Below, one piece after another: positions 15,962 to 24,870 of a stretch of 64,000 bases of DNA. Under the pieces are notes generated by a model. That model saw only the letters and a program-made list of their open reading frames with translations, was not told the DNA's origin and did no database searches. Each line of letters opens with the position of its first letter. Position 1 is the stretch's first letter. This DNA comes from Bacteroidota bacterium. GTDB lineage: Bacteria; Bacteroidota; Bacteroidia; Chitinophagales; LD1. A program made the position numbers and the translations under genes. The stretch is taken from assembly GCA_026391075.1 (NCBI GenBank), contig JAPLES010000005.1, positions 136,660 to 200,659 on the forward strand, read 5' to 3'.

Positions 15962-17455
15962 CTATTTTCCTCCAAATTGTTCTTGTAGCCCTTGTTGCAT
16001 GGTTCTGCCTCCCGAAATTTCTTCGAGCCAGTAAGTGTATCGAATCATAGCAAATGCTTTTCGATGAAATTTTTTATTGATGGTGTAGTATTCGTTTAGT
16101 TGTTGAAAAATCTTTTTTGCTTCCTGTTTATAGGTTGCTGGGGATGTTTTACTAAAAAAGGTAAGCAGCATATCATAAGTAGTTGATTGAATTTTGTTCT
16201 TCGAAAATTCGCGCCTTACTTTTGCTGCCATTGCTTTTACTAAATCGAAATTACCAAGCATAAACTGAGTCATCAGTTCAACCATTTTCAAATCGGCAAA
16301 ATCTACAGCTAAACGTTCGAGCGCTTTTTTCTGTTGAATATTTTGAATATCAAGCCACGTTTCGCGGTAATGTTTGTTTAGAAAAAGCACGATTATTTTT
16401 TTTAGCATAAATACATTTTGCCGCACTGTATCTTTTGTGGTGAGTGCTGCACTGTGAAACGACTTTTCCATCTGCTCGGTGTATTCGAGTGCTTCTTGAA
16501 ACTTGCCTAGATGTACTAGCGCACTGGTTTTAAAAATAATGCAACGAACCAACAGTTGCTGGTATTGGTTTTGATTTTGTCGCGGCTGTAGAAGTGTTTT
16601 GTTGCAAAAGGCAATAACCTCCTTAAATCTATTGTAAGTTGCCAGAGAATACAGATAGTTATTTATAGCAGGTATGTCGTTATATTCTGAATTGAAATCT
16701 CTTTTAAAAGTTTCTACAGAAAAAAAATACTGCTCTGCTGCGGTCATCAAATTTTGCTGATTCATTTCTGACCGATATAATTCATAAAGAACTTGTTGCT
16801 TAAGAATTTTACTTTGCTGAGAAGCACTTCCGGTTTTATTAATCACTTGAATGAGGTCGTCCTGTGATTTGGTATTGAACACATCAGCTTTCTTTGTTGA
16901 TGGCAGTATGGTTAAAGAACGCACTTCCCATTGTAACAAGTCATCTTCCAATTTCCCTATATCGTTCATATTGTTTTCATAATCCTTTGCTAATTGCTCG
17001 TATAACTGTGCATCGGGTACCGTTTTTAAAAGCAAATTCATTTGCAAGCGTTGCAAATATCTGCTCATTTCAAAAGCCTCTATCCTTTTTGTTTCCTTGA
17101 TGCATTTACGAAGAATTTTCAATGCTTCATCCTGCATTCCTTTCATGAGCAAAAAATGCACCTTTTGAATTTGGGTTAGTAAATCAATCTGCTGATTTTG
17201 GTGGCGATAATAGAGCAGCATACTCTCTACAATTGTTTCCTTGAGATACACCTTCATAAAGGCATAGGACTTAAATTTTTTTATCAGCGATTTTTCTTCA
17301 AAAACAGTTTGCTTATTGATGGCATCAAACAGCTGCAAATATTTACCTCCCTCGGAAGAATGGCGCGTGGCAAATTTTTTGAAGTATCCCTTTTCCTCAA
17401 CAGTGAGTGAATGGATTAAGCGATAGAGTTCGTTAGAGCCGGTGGTTCTTGCCAT
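15962..17455 (-). CDS. helical-repeat protein of unknown function, paralogue of the gene at 1259
   Basis: 497 residues, all-alpha in appearance, no signal peptide or membrane span. Start MARTTGSNELYRLIHSL; the first ~90 residues follow the same plan as the 494-residue protein at 1259-2743. Repeating helix pairs with Tyr/Leu/Ala spacing suggest TPR-like architecture and a cytoplasmic scaffold or sensor role. No catalytic motif seen. Followed by dusB after 76 bases containing the octad array. The divergent neighbour is the kelch protein gene. Confidence 0.75.
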   Translation of the reverse strand: MARTTGSNELYRLIHSLTVEEKGYFKKFATRHSSEGGKYLQLFDAINKQTVFEEKSLIKKFKSYAFMKVYLKETIVESMLLYYRHQNQQIDLLTQIQKVHFLLMKGMQDEALKILRKCIKETKRIEAFEMSRYLQRLQMNLLLKTVPDAQLYEQLAKDYENNMNDIGKLEDDLLQWEVRSLTILPSTKKADVFNTKSQDDLIQVINKTGSASQQSKILKQQVLYELYRSEMNQQNLMTAAEQYFFSVETFKRDFNSEYNDIPAINNYLYSLATYNRFKEVIAFCNKTLLQPRQNQNQYQQLLVRCIIFKTSALVHLGKFQEALEYTEQMEKSFHSAALTTKDTVRQNVFMLKKIIVLFLNKHYRETWLDIQNIQQKKALERLAVDFADLKMVELMTQFMLGNFDLVKAMAAKVRREFSKNKIQSTTYDMLLTFFSKTSPATYKQEAKKIFQQLNEYYTINKKFHRKAFAMIRYTYWLEEISGGRTMQQGLQEQFGGK

Positions 17456-17613
17456 TGAAAATTTGAATTTAAATGTTGAATACGCTTCAACGAATAAGGG
17501 GTAAGTTGTCCTTATTTCCGAGCGACACCTAATTTTTGAAAAAACTTGTCCTTTAAATTTTCGCAGCTAAATCTATTTTCGAATTCAATTATTTAAATCA
17601 TAAAACAATCAAC

Positions 17614-18870
17614 GTGAAAAAACAAAGTACACTAATCGCGCTCATTTTAATTTCGGTTTTATCGCAGGCACAGTTAGCCTGGTTAAAACTTCCCGATTTT
17701 CCCGGTGGTGAACGAATGCTTAGCACTGCTTTTTCAATCAATGGCAAAGGTTATATGGGCTTAGGTATTGATTCTAATTTTCAATATCACAACGACTGGT
17801 ATGAGTACGACCCTGTTGCTAATAGCTGGACTGCTAAAACATCTTTACCTGGTGTAGGAAGAGACCACGCCACAGGAATTGTAGTAGATAGTTTTGGATA
17901 TGTAGTTTGTGGTGAAATAAGTGGTGGTGCAACAGCCCAGGTTTGGCAATACAATCCATATGCCGATACATGGGCGCAAAAAAGCAGCTTACCTATTGCG
18001 CGCGAAAACGGAACCGGTTTTGCAGTGAATGGAAAAGCTTACTATGGAACAGGTTTTCAAGGTTCAACCAATTTGGTTGACTTTTATGAATACAATCCTG
18101 CTACTAATACATGGTTACAAAAAACTGATGTGCCGGGCGGGGTGAGAGCTGCGGGCATGAGTTTTTCTGTAAACGGAAAAGGTTATTTGGGCATGGGTGG
18201 CAATACCAATTCGCACACTTACTACTACGACTTTTATGAATACGACCCGTTGACTAATAACTGGACAGCAAGAGCTAATTATCCTATGCCAACACAAAAC
18301 GCAAATACCTATCACTCATCAAATGCAGGTTATGTTCTTTGTGGAGGTTTTTACCAATACAGCGGCATTACACAAAACCCATTGAACCTTTTATACAAAT
18401 ACACTCCTGTCGCAGATACATGGAATTTGGAAGGAAGTTTTCCGGGTTTGCCAAGAGGAGCGGCTGGTGGTTTTTCCATTGGTCAGGATATTTATATAGG
18501 AGCAGGTTCTCAGTCGGTAAACGGTTCAGACCTCATTCCTGGTCATACTCCGTTCTTAAATGACTTTTGGAAACTTGCGCTGGTTATTGATACCGTAGCG
18601 CTTACTATTGAAGATAATGGAGAGCGTCAGGAAAAAATGTTCAGAATATTTCCGAATCCCAGCCACGATTACTTAACCATTTCAACAGAAGTTTTGAATA
18701 CACTTTCGCGCATTCGCATTTATGATATTGCAGGTAAGTTGGTCAATGAAATAAGCGTAACAACTCAAAATACTCAACTCGATATTTCGAAACTAAGCAG
18801 TGCTACTTATTATGCTGAACTCGTAAATAAGAGCAATGAAATAATTACAGGCAGATTTGTGAAAGAATAG
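17614..18870 (+). CDS. secreted kelch-repeat protein with T9SS sorting domain
   Basis: Starts with GTG at 17614 (VKKQSTLIALILISVLSQAQ is the signal peptide). The 418-residue product carries about six kelch motifs of the form KGYMGLG...NDWYEYDPVANSWT, predicting a beta-propeller across residues 25-325. The last ~80 residues (FRIFPNPSHDYLTIS ... ISKLSSATYYAELV ... GRFVKE) are a type A C-terminal secretion signal for the type IX system, so the protein is probably exported and attached to the cell surface. Function of the propeller is unknown. A strong hairpin terminator follows at 18897. Confidence 0.85.
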   Translation: MKKQSTLIALILISVLSQAQLAWLKLPDFPGGERMLSTAFSINGKGYMGLGIDSNFQYHNDWYEYDPVANSWTAKTSLPGVGRDHATGIVVDSFGYVVCGEISGGATAQVWQYNPYADTWAQKSSLPIARENGTGFAVNGKAYYGTGFQGSTNLVDFYEYNPATNTWLQKTDVPGGVRAAGMSFSVNGKGYLGMGGNTNSHTYYYDFYEYDPLTNNWTARANYPMPTQNANTYHSSNAGYVLCGGFYQYSGITQNPLNLLYKYTPVADTWNLEGSFPGLPRGAAGGFSIGQDIYIGAGSQSVNGSDLIPGHTPFLNDFWKLALVIDTVALTIEDNGERQEKMFRIFPNPSHDYLTISTEVLNTLSRIRIYDIAGKLVNEISVTTQNTQLDISKLSSATYYAELVNKSNEIITGRFVKE

Positions 18871-18896
18871 CTAAGCCCTTAATGGTTTCAATATTT

Positions 18897-18939
18897 ACTC
18901 CCGAAGTTTTTTTTAAAAAAGCTTCGGGAGTATTTTTTT
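18897..18939 (+). terminator. rho-independent terminator after the kelch gene
   Basis: Perfect 10-base stem ACTCCCGAAG / CTTCGGGAGT; the loop itself is T8 then A6 and can extend the stem. A run of seven T follows. Confidence 0.9.
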
Positions 18940-18980
18940 GAAAGAAGATTATTTTCACCCGCTTTAAAACCAAAAACTAA

Positions 18981-19796
18981 ATGAAAAAACTTTACGCTTT
19001 AATTCCTGCAATCATTACAGTGCTTCTTATTGGCGCACAAAATCCTGTTCCCAATCCAAGTTTTGAAACTACCTGGACAGGCGGCAAACCAAACGGCTGG
19101 ACAGATTGCCAGGATATAAACCAGGTAGCACCCGGACAAGGAGGTGGTTCCGCAGCACAAGGCTATAAAACCGCTACTACATATCCGGCTTTTATTACCA
19201 GTTCAGGTGGTACAGGATTTTCTATTTCTGCGACTTACACGTATCTCAATTTATACTACAAATTCACTAGCGTTTCATCTGATGTAATGTTTGTAGGTGT
19301 AAGAATTAATAATGCTGCTCATAGCCAAATTGGTTCAGGAAACCAAATGATATCTACTTCTGTAAATAGCTATACTGCACTCAGCATTCCTATTTACTAC
19401 AGCGGCAGCGGTCCTGCTGAAGCAATTATTAGTGTACTCATGAATCCAAGTTCAGGTGTGGGCAATCCACATGTGGGTTCTAATTTTTTCATTGATAAGG
19501 TTTCGCTTAATACATCTGCATTAGCTGTGCAAGACATAGAAAAAGAAACTTCATTGCTTCATGTGTTTCCAAATCCTGCTACTACTTATGTTCAAATTTT
19601 TGCAGAAGGATTAAACGGCAAAACAGCTGATGTGCAGTTGATGGATATGAGCGGACGAGTAGTAAAAGAAATCAGCAACGTTACATTTTCAGGCAGCAGC
19701 TTTAATCTTGCTGTTGATTATTTACCTACCGGTAATTATTTGCTGGCTATTAAGAATAACGAAATGATACAGACTAAAAGATTGGTGATTGAGTAA
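18981..19796 (+). CDS. secreted protein with NPSFE-type N-terminal domain and T9SS sorting domain
   Basis: 271 residues. Signal peptide MKKLYALIPAIITVLLIGA, then QNPVPNPSFETTW...GWTDC, the opening typical of carbohydrate-binding-like beta-sandwich domains (residues ~20-180) found in surface proteins. C-terminal type A T9SS domain from about 195 (LHVFPNPATTYVQIF ... YLPTGNYLLAI ... KRLVIE). No catalytic residues recognised, so a binding or adhesive role is likely. It lies between two other T9SS cargo genes but each has its own intergenic gap. Confidence 0.75.
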   Translation: MKKLYALIPAIITVLLIGAQNPVPNPSFETTWTGGKPNGWTDCQDINQVAPGQGGGSAAQGYKTATTYPAFITSSGGTGFSISATYTYLNLYYKFTSVSSDVMFVGVRINNAAHSQIGSGNQMISTSVNSYTALSIPIYYSGSGPAEAIISVLMNPSSGVGNPHVGSNFFIDKVSLNTSALAVQDIEKETSLLHVFPNPATTYVQIFAEGLNGKTADVQLMDMSGRVVKEISNVTFSGSSFNLAVDYLPTGNYLLAIKNNEMIQTKRLVIE

Positions 19797-19891
19797 AAAA
19801 ACGCAACCTTAATTGCAAAATATCATTCTGTGAGGGACGAAAATTGTTGCGGTGGTTGTTGCAAATTCCAATTATTAGAAAAAAAACGGTT

Positions 19892-19920
19892 TTTGCATTT
19901 GGCAGCTTACCCTACTTTTG
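19892..19920 (+). promoter_or_regulatory. Bacteroidota-type promoter for the DNRLRE gene
   Basis: TTTG at 19892-19895 and TACTTTTG at 19913-19920 match the -33 TTTG / -7 TAnnTTTG pattern with a 17-base spacer. The start codon at 19953 is 32 bases beyond the -7 box. Confidence 0.6.
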
Positions 19921-19952
19921 AATTCTGAAATAAAACACAAACAAAAAAAACG

Positions 19953-21395
19953 ATGAAAAAAATTCTCCTCACGTTCATGACCTTATTCGCAGGTAATCTG
20001 CTTATTGCAAGTAATAGCATTACCTTAACTCCGGACGCTGTATCCGGAAAGGACGCTATGATTGTTGACTATTTACCTACGAACAATTTAGGCACTCATC
20101 CGGACTTACAGGCAAACGCGTGGACGTTCAGTCCCACACCAGGTGTTTTAAGAAGTCTGATTCAGTTTGATTATTCTTCTCTTCCCAATGGGGCTGTTAT
20201 TACTTCTGCTTACCTTTCTTTGTTTGAAAGTGTGGGCTCGAATAGTGGCGACCACTCTACTACCAGCGGTTCAAACGAAGCATGGCTTCAACGCGTTACC
20301 AGTAATTGGGATGAAACTACAGTTACATGGGCTAAACAACCATCTAATACTACAACAAACGAGATAACGTTGCCTGCTTCCACATCGGCAAATCAGAATT
20401 ATCCGAATATAGATGTAACACTTTTGGTGCAAGACATGGTAAGCAGCGGAAATAATTATGGATTCATGTTGCGCTTAGTTACTGAACAACACTACCGCAG
20501 ATTAAATTTTGCTTCGAGCGATAATTCTAATTCTGCTTTGCACCCTTCATTGGTAATTAACTATACGCTCCCTATCACCTGCTTTACATTACAACCCGAC
20601 CCTAAAGCAGGAGAAGATGCAATTATCATTGACATTCAAGGCACTTCAAATTTTGGAACACATCCCGATTTGCAGGCAAATGCCTGGACGTTTAGTCCTA
20701 CACCTGGTGTGGTAAGAAGTTTATTGAAGTTTGATTATTCGGCTATTCCGGCAAATGCAATAATAGATTCGGCACTTCTTTCTTTGTATGAATCTGTTGG
20801 TTCGGGTAGTGGTGACCATTCGCAGCAAAGCGGCTCTAACGAGGCGTGGGTACAACGTGTAACCGGACCATGGAGCGAACTAACAGTGAACTGGAGTACG
20901 CAGCCATCTACCACAACCGACAATGACGTTACGTTGCCTGCATCTACTTCTGCCAATGAAAACTACCTTGATATTGATGTAAAAAATCTGGTGGAGGATA
21001 TGATTAACAGCGATAACTATGGTTTCATGATTCGCTTAGTTACCGAGCAGCATTACCGCAGATTGAATTTTGCTTCAAGCGATAATGCGAATGCCGCACT
21101 TCATCCTTCATTGAAAATTTGCTATAACGATGTTACCGGCATTGTCGAAAACAAAATTCCTTTTGAGCAATTGATTTCTCTTTATCCCAATCCTGCTAAT
21201 GACAAATTATTTATTGAAGCAAACGGATTGGATGTAACGCAAATAAACATTTACAATACCACAGGTAATTTGGTAAACCAAATCAAACAACTGCAAAATA
21301 AAAGCGTTGGCATTAGCGAACTTTCAAGTGGAATTTATATTGCTGAAATTGTTTCAAAAGAAGCTAGCACCCGAAAGAAGTTTATGAAAATGTAA
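19953..21395 (+). CDS. secreted protein with two tandem DNRLRE domains and T9SS sorting domain
   Basis: 480 residues. Signal peptide MKKILLTFMTLFAGNLLIAS, then two DNRLRE (disaggregatase-related repeat) beta-sandwich domains at about 24-210 and 217-400. They share blocks such as GTHPDLQANAWTFSPTPGV and RLVTEQHYRRLNFASSDN exactly, so the second is an internal duplicate. A type A T9SS domain ends the protein (ISLYPNPANDKLFIEA ... LSSGIYIAEIV). DNRLRE domains are found in extracellular polysaccharide-active or matrix proteins of bacteria and archaea. A good promoter lies upstream. Probably a surface or matrix component. Confidence 0.85.
   Translation: MKKILLTFMTLFAGNLLIASNSITLTPDAVSGKDAMIVDYLPTNNLGTHPDLQANAWTFSPTPGVLRSLIQFDYSSLPNGAVITSAYLSLFESVGSNSGDHSTTSGSNEAWLQRVTSNWDETTVTWAKQPSNTTTNEITLPASTSANQNYPNIDVTLLVQDMVSSGNNYGFMLRLVTEQHYRRLNFASSDNSNSALHPSLVINYTLPITCFTLQPDPKAGEDAIIIDIQGTSNFGTHPDLQANAWTFSPTPGVVRSLLKFDYSAIPANAIIDSALLSLYESVGSGSGDHSQQSGSNEAWVQRVTGPWSELTVNWSTQPSTTTDNDVTLPASTSANENYLDIDVKNLVEDMINSDNYGFMIRLVTEQHYRRLNFASSDNANAALHPSLKICYNDVTGIVENKIPFEQLISLYPNPANDKLFIEANGLDVTQINIYNTTGNLVNQIKQLQNKSVGISELSSGIYIAEIVSKEASTRKKFMKM
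20030..21120 (+). repeat. gene-internal tandem duplication (DNRLRE units)
   Basis: Two ~540-base units, roughly 20030-20570 and 20590-21120, encode about 70 percent identical domains by eye. Divergence is spread over the units, with some long identical protein stretches. Confidence 0.8.
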
Positions 21396-21426
21396 ACAGA
21401 GAAACTTTCGAAGGCTTACTATTTGT

Positions 21427-22230
21427 CTACAAATAATATTTACCGCTGAACTCTTTCAAATGCTTTTCGGCATTTTGGTAATCGGGCATTACCTGCTCTA
21501 CAACTTTCCAAAAGCGTGGCGAATGGTCGTGATGAATTAAATGCGCCAGTTCGTGAATGAGCACATAATCCACCACTTTAGCAGGAGCAAAAAGCAAGCG
21601 AACAGAAATAACCAAATTGCCATTGCGCGAGCAATGTCCCCAAAAGCTGGTGGCATGTTTCATCTTCACACTCTTCACTTCTTTTCTAAAGTAACGGGTG
21701 TTGAGTTCATGAATGCGCTCGGTAATTATTGGCAGAAAGAATTTGCAAAGACATTTTGCTACCAAGTAAGAAGAAGCATTCGCTTCCACTTCTTTATTCA
21801 ACCCCTTCGAAACCGAAAGCACAATATTGTTTTTAAAAATCTTGGCGGTTGATTTAGCTAGGTCGTGATAGAAAATAGAAATCACAAATTCGTAATCACC
21901 TACCTTCAAAATTTCTCCGTTTCTGTATTGCCGCTGCGGAAGTGATTCGAGCAACTGTGGTTTATCGCCCAATTTTTCTTTTGCCCATTTCAAAAGCGTG
22001 TCCACGTTTTTGCGTTGTTCTTCTTTTGGTTGTCGGTCAGAAATGCGAATAAGTATTCCGTTTTTGTTCACCGTAACACGATTATTAAATCGCGATTCAA
22101 AAAGCAAACGTACGGGAACGTTTCCTCCATTCACCTCAATTTCAAACTCACGTTGCAAAGAAATTTCTTCTTCCAGTTTAGAAGGAGCAGGTTTGGTACC
22201 GGTAAGCGATTCAAAAAGGGAGAGCAACAT
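21427..22230 (-). CDS. YgjP-like (DUF45/WLM, M48-type) zinc metallopeptidase
   Basis: 267 residues. The C-terminal half carries HELAHLIHHDHSPRFW: HExxH plus the third histidine in the HxxxFW block, as in the YgjP/SprT-like group. Upstream are KMKHATSFWGHCSRNGNL and FAPAKVVDYVLIHELAH, family signatures. No signal peptide, so a cytoplasmic protease or DNA-associated metallopeptidase; physiological substrate unknown. It converges with the DNRLRE gene and diverges from the CarboxypepD_reg gene. Confidence 0.9.
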   Translation of the reverse strand: MLLSLFESLTGTKPAPSKLEEEISLQREFEIEVNGGNVPVRLLFESRFNNRVTVNKNGILIRISDRQPKEEQRKNVDTLLKWAKEKLGDKPQLLESLPQRQYRNGEILKVGDYEFVISIFYHDLAKSTAKIFKNNIVLSVSKGLNKEVEANASSYLVAKCLCKFFLPIITERIHELNTRYFRKEVKSVKMKHATSFWGHCSRNGNLVISVRLLFAPAKVVDYVLIHELAHLIHHDHSPRFWKVVEQVMPDYQNAEKHLKEFSGKYYL

Positions 22231-22350
22231 TTAAGCGCAAGTATGCAGCTAAGAATTTTTTCAGCGAGATGATTTTTTCAACAACACATCGATAGCAATG
22301 CCGTACATCAGTTTTTACCGTACCTCCGTTAAGTTTATAAATTCGTTCGT

Positions 22351-23583
22351 ATGAAAAGAGTAATCACCATTGCATTTGTTTTAGCCACTTTGATTTCGCT
22401 GGCACAGGAAAATATTTATCTGCGCGGATTTGTTTACGACAAAGACGCTAACAACGCTCCGCTTGGCACTGCTGCTGTGCAAATTAAAAACTCACAGCTC
22501 GGTGGTTTGACCGATGACAACGGCTATTTCGAAGTGCCCGTTCCGAAAGTGAATTTGAAAGACTCACTAAAGGTTTCGTATGTGGGTTATGTGGCTCAAG
22601 CCATGTCTATTACTACTTACAAAGAAGGCGATACGCTGCGCGTTTACCTTACCTCAAGTGCCGAAACAAAACAGGAAGTGGTGATTGTAGCTATGAACGC
22701 GAAAGGAATTTTGCTAAGAGCCATTGCCAACATGAAAAGGAATTTACTCTACGATTCACTCATTGCAACAGGCTTTTATCGTCAGAGCCATAAAGAAAAC
22801 GGAAAGTATGTGCGCCTGATTGAAGCCGATGCAAGCGTGGCGTTCAACTGTAAGAGCCCTTACAAATATTCGTTTCACGAACTGGTGCAAATAAACAAAC
22901 AACGAAGAGCCGAGAACTACGAAACCAATGGAGATATACATGGCGACCACATCGTTGATTTGCTGAAAGAAAATCCATACAGTTACAACAAGAATAATTT
23001 TCTGGACCCGAAGAAGTTAGATTTTTATTCGCCTAAAATTACAGGAGAAGACAGTATTGAGTACGTTATCAGTTTGCAATACAAAGAAAGTAGCAGCGCA
23101 AAATTAGAGCGCGCAAAAGTTTGGGTGCATAAAGAAACGTTTGCTATGACGCGTATGGAAATTGAAAAATTTCCCAATCCTTATTATGTAAAAACCCGTT
23201 ATGCTAACGACAGCCGTTGGAAATTAGTGAATGAAAAAGATGTAGTGGAAACCGAAAAAGTGAACGACAAGTACGTAGTTAAATCTATAACGCGTAGTTA
23301 CAACCATCACGTGCTTAACCTGAACACAGGCAACGTTGATTTTATTGTGGAAGAAAGTTTCGAGTTATACTTTGATGATTTCAATGCCGAAAATGCCGGT
23401 GAAGTTTTAAGTAAGGGAAGATTTGGTGCGTTTACTAATCTCTACTCTGATACTTACAAATACGATGATAAATTCTGGAACGATTACGATGCTTTAGACG
23501 ACCATCCGTTGAACGATGACATCAAAAAAGATTTAGAACATGCAAAACCGTTAACGCAGCAATTTGTTGGCAGCGGCAAATAA
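22351..23583 (+). CDS. CarboxypepD_reg-domain envelope protein
   Basis: 410 residues with a short signal peptide (MKRVITIAFVLATLISLAQ). Residues ~23-105 form a carboxypeptidase-regulatory-like (CarboxypepD_reg) beta-sandwich with GGLTDDNGYFEVPV and VSYVGYVAQ. The remaining 300 residues (AIANMKRNLLYDSLIATGFYRQS ... ) have the layout of the large Bacteroidota family of periplasmic proteins in which this domain precedes an unknown region. No catalytic site seen. Followed 21 bases later by the broken kinase gene. Confidence 0.8.
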   Translation: MKRVITIAFVLATLISLAQENIYLRGFVYDKDANNAPLGTAAVQIKNSQLGGLTDDNGYFEVPVPKVNLKDSLKVSYVGYVAQAMSITTYKEGDTLRVYLTSSAETKQEVVIVAMNAKGILLRAIANMKRNLLYDSLIATGFYRQSHKENGKYVRLIEADASVAFNCKSPYKYSFHELVQINKQRRAENYETNGDIHGDHIVDLLKENPYSYNKNNFLDPKKLDFYSPKITGEDSIEYVISLQYKESSSAKLERAKVWVHKETFAMTRMEIEKFPNPYYVKTRYANDSRWKLVNEKDVVETEKVNDKYVVKSITRSYNHHVLNLNTGNVDFIVEESFELYFDDFNAENAGEVLSKGRFGAFTNLYSDTYKYDDKFWNDYDALDDHPLNDDIKKDLEHAKPLTQQFVGSGK

Positions 23584-23604
23584 GGGAGCTCAACCAAACA
23601 AACA

Positions 23605-24858
23605 ATGTCAAGGAAATTGAAGATTGCCATCATCTGGACTTTTTATCTGCCGGTGGTCGTTTCTACTTGTTTCATTGTTTGGTTAGATAGAAAAATAAAA
23701 TTTCGCTTATCCTTTCCACGCGACTTGGATGAACTGGCAAAAAAAGAAAGTTGGTGCATCGCTGAATTGAAAACGAATGGAGCTTTGGCAAACGATGCCA
23801 TCGTAAATTCTTATCAAGTAATTCCACTTAATCAAGATCAAATATTTCGTTCCAATGCAGGAATAATTGAGATACATTATACCCATGAAGGCAAGCAAAA
23901 AACGTTGCGCTGCTTTGCCAAATTTGCGCCCATCTCAGGCAGCGTTTGGAACAAAGCAATTTTCAATTTGCAATTAAACCACATTAAGGAAATAGATTTC
24001 AATTACTGTTTCGGAGATTCTGCCAGCGATTTAATTCCGAAAGTATTTGTTGCAAAACTTGGGTTGGTTACCGGAACACAATGCCTCATCACCGAACTAA
24101 TGGACGACTGTATTGAATTCAAAGAAGCAGAATATGAAAACTTTACCCCTGCTCATCTAAATATGCTATTGAAAGGCTTGGCAACATTTCATGCCCGCTA
24201 ATGGAAAGAGGAATCGGAGCGCATGAAAAAAATTCTGCCGATTGATGATAATACTTTGCTGCTCTTTGATTCCATCGTTGCTTCTTCGTGGAGCGAAGCG
24301 GCTCGTAAAATTTTATTTAAAAGCTGGCACATCATGAATGAGTTTCAAACCATTCTTCATGGCGATGCGCGAATAGGAAACATGATGTTTCCTAAAGACG
24401 AAAACCATGGACGCTTTGTTTTGATTGATTGGCAGGCGGTAAGAAAAGGAAGAGCAGTTTACGATTTGGCTTATTTTCTAATCCTGAGTTTGACCATTGA
24501 AAATCGAAAACTTGTTAAAGAATCGTCAATAGAAAACTATTACAACTATTTGGTGACAAACGGAGTTAGTGATTACACAAAAGATGAATTGCTCGAAGAT
24601 TATAAACACGCTTGCTTATGCGTCTTGGTTCTACTCTCACTTCCGCTACTTAGTGGCGAAGCAAGTGTGGAGGGTGAAGGAACTAAAATATTTGTGTGGG
24701 GCATGAGCATCTGGCGCGAGCGTATGCAAATAAAATTTTCGGACTTCGATTATGCATGGCTTGCAAAAAACTATTCGCTTACCGAAACCAAAGCACGCGA
24801 TGCAGTCAACGAAATGCTGAACGTAATTGACGCGCGAGTAAAATCGTTGACGAATTAA
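23605..24858 (+). pseudogene. ecdysteroid-kinase/aminoglycoside-phosphotransferase-like gene interrupted by one stop codon
   Basis: Two open stretches, 23605-24201 and 24223-24858, lie in the same frame and are separated only by TAA at 24199-24201. The junction reads LATFHAR-stop-WKEESERMKK, where related kinases have an aromatic residue before Trp (FHAxYW), so a Tyr codon changed to TAA explains it. The second half keeps the catalytic loop HGDARIGNMMF and the metal-binding DWQAVRKGRAVYDLAYF. The N-terminus has a membrane-like hydrophobic segment. Whole length, 417 codons, is normal for the family. Either a recent pseudogene, a sequencing error, or two fragments; ATG at 24223 with GAGG nearby could allow reinitiation. 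Confidence 0.8.
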
Positions 24859-24870
24859 AGTCTCTCGAAT

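Noticed and set aside
24223-24858. Second half of the kinase as a separate gene
   Set aside because: Same frame as the first half, shares one protein family and has the family's continuous length; treated as one broken gene.
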